Positions 35,368 through 35,901 of a DNA stretch of 35,901 nt are shown one piece after another (positions within the stretch are counted from its first letter, which is position 1; each line of letters starts with the position of its first letter). Under the pieces are notes generated by a model. That model saw only the letters and a list, made by a program, of their open reading frames with translations, was not told where the DNA came from and did not search any database. The stretch is taken from positions 1 to 35,901 of the forward strand of contig WLOF01000007.1 in the NCBI GenBank assembly GCA_009699375.1, read 5' to 3'. The translations under genes were made by a program, and so were the position numbers. This DNA is from Actinomycetota bacterium. GTDB taxonomy: Bacteria; Actinomycetota; Actinomycetes; Nanopelagicales; Nanopelagicaceae.

Positions 35368-35901
35368 ATGACCGCGCAGGCCGACCTACAACGTTTTGTT
35401 GCAGAAGCAGTGGCCGATATCTCTCAAGCGCAAGACCTTGATCAATTGAAAATTGCCAGACTGGCACACGCAGGTGATAAGTCACCTATTGCTGGTCAAA
35501 GTCGTCTCTTAGGCTCGTTACCGGCAGATCAAAAAGCATCTATGGGCAAAATTATCGGTGAAGCACGGGCAACAGTTGCGCTTGCTATCGAAACAAAAAC
35601 ACAGGAATTAGAAACTTTAAGAGACGCTAAAGTTTTGTCAACGGAAACTGTAGATGTTTCACTTCCAGTACAACGTGGGCATAAAGGCGGTCTACATCCG
35701 CTAACGATTTTGAAGAATGAGATAAACGATTTTTTTATTGCGCAAGGATATGCTGTTGCAGAAGGTCCTGAGCTGGAATCAGAATGGTTGAACTTTGATG
35801 CCCTCAATATTGCGCCAGATCATCCGGCGCGCACCATGCAAGATACATTTTTTATAGAACCTCGTGATGCTCATCTTGTTCTTCGAACACATACGTCGCC
35901 T
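35368..35901 (+). CDS. pheS: Phenylalanyl-tRNA synthetase alpha subunit, 3' end outside window
   Basis: The first 178 residues are visible and the gene runs off the right edge. The N-terminal coiled coil (about residues 5-90, with LKIARLAHAGDKSPI) binds tRNA-Phe. The catalytic domain starts with HPLTILKNEINDFFIAQGY and includes the class II motif 2 region FDALNIAPDHPARTMQDTFF and LRTHTSP. PheS pairs with PheT, which normally follows and would be outside the window. The ATG at 35368 follows a -10 box at 6 nt and lies 22 nt after the methyltransferase stop. Confidence 0.95.
   Translation, partial: MTAQADLQRFVAEAVADISQAQDLDQLKIARLAHAGDKSPIAGQSRLLGSLPADQKASMGKIIGEARATVALAIETKTQELETLRDAKVLSTETVDVSLPVQRGHKGGLHPLTILKNEINDFFIAQGYAVAEGPELESEWLNFDALNIAPDHPARTMQDTFFIEPRDAHLVLRTHTSP

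Overview
This window reads as a compact piece of an actinobacterial chromosome with modest GC (roughly 45% by eye). The genus is an inference. Actinobacterial markers are the RNA polymerase-binding protein RbpA, the uvrC-rapZ-yvcK-whiA string, an InhA-type enoyl reductase behind fabG, and a SufR-led suf operon with a Rieske ferredoxin inside it. The modest GC, 1-4 nt gene overlaps, near absence of spacers and many apparently leaderless promoters fit a streamlined lineage such as the freshwater acI group (Nanopelagicales; Planktophila/Nanopelagicus-like). No rRNA gene is present to test this. I see no rRNA, tRNA, CRISPR array, insertion sequence, prophage or plasmid gene, and no gene-free stretch over 300 bases.

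Layout. 1-1130 (minus): an MFS permease cut by the window edge. 1228-2592: ribosomal protein S1, closed by a strong terminator. 2668-12988: coaE, the complete UvrABC excinuclease set, then rapZ-yvcK-whiA. 13105-16731: gap-pgk-tpiA-secG-rbpA. 16728-22288 (minus): ctaA-tkt-tal-pgi. 22405-28736: sufR-sufB-sufD-Rieske ferredoxin-sufC-sufS-sufU-sufT, followed by an ABC exporter (28740-30608). 30591-31560 (minus): a DUF3099 membrane protein and SURF1. 31683-33159: fabG-fabI. 33360-35345: infC-rpmI-rplT and a SpoU-family rRNA methyltransferase. 35368 to the right edge: pheS.

How the genes work together. Lower glycolysis lies on one strand and faces the non-oxidative pentose-phosphate genes plus phosphoglucose isomerase on the other. 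The pgl-opcA-zwf genes often found at this junction are absent, and the stop codons of rbpA and pgi overlap there. The suf genes build Fe-S clusters under an Fe-S-sensing repressor whose probable operator overlaps its own start codon. CtaA and SURF1 imply an aa3-type cytochrome c oxidase. FabG and FabI supply two fatty-acid elongation steps. The right end is the IF3-L35-L20 translation operon.

I found no unknown multi-gene system. The best second-look items are regulatory: infC initiates at an AUC codon, six genes share a -10 hexamer exactly 6 nt before the start codon (leaderless mRNA), a SufR palindrome covers the sufR start codon, and a probable deletion scar removed the oxidative pentose-phosphate genes. 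All calls come from reading the sequence; no database search was run.
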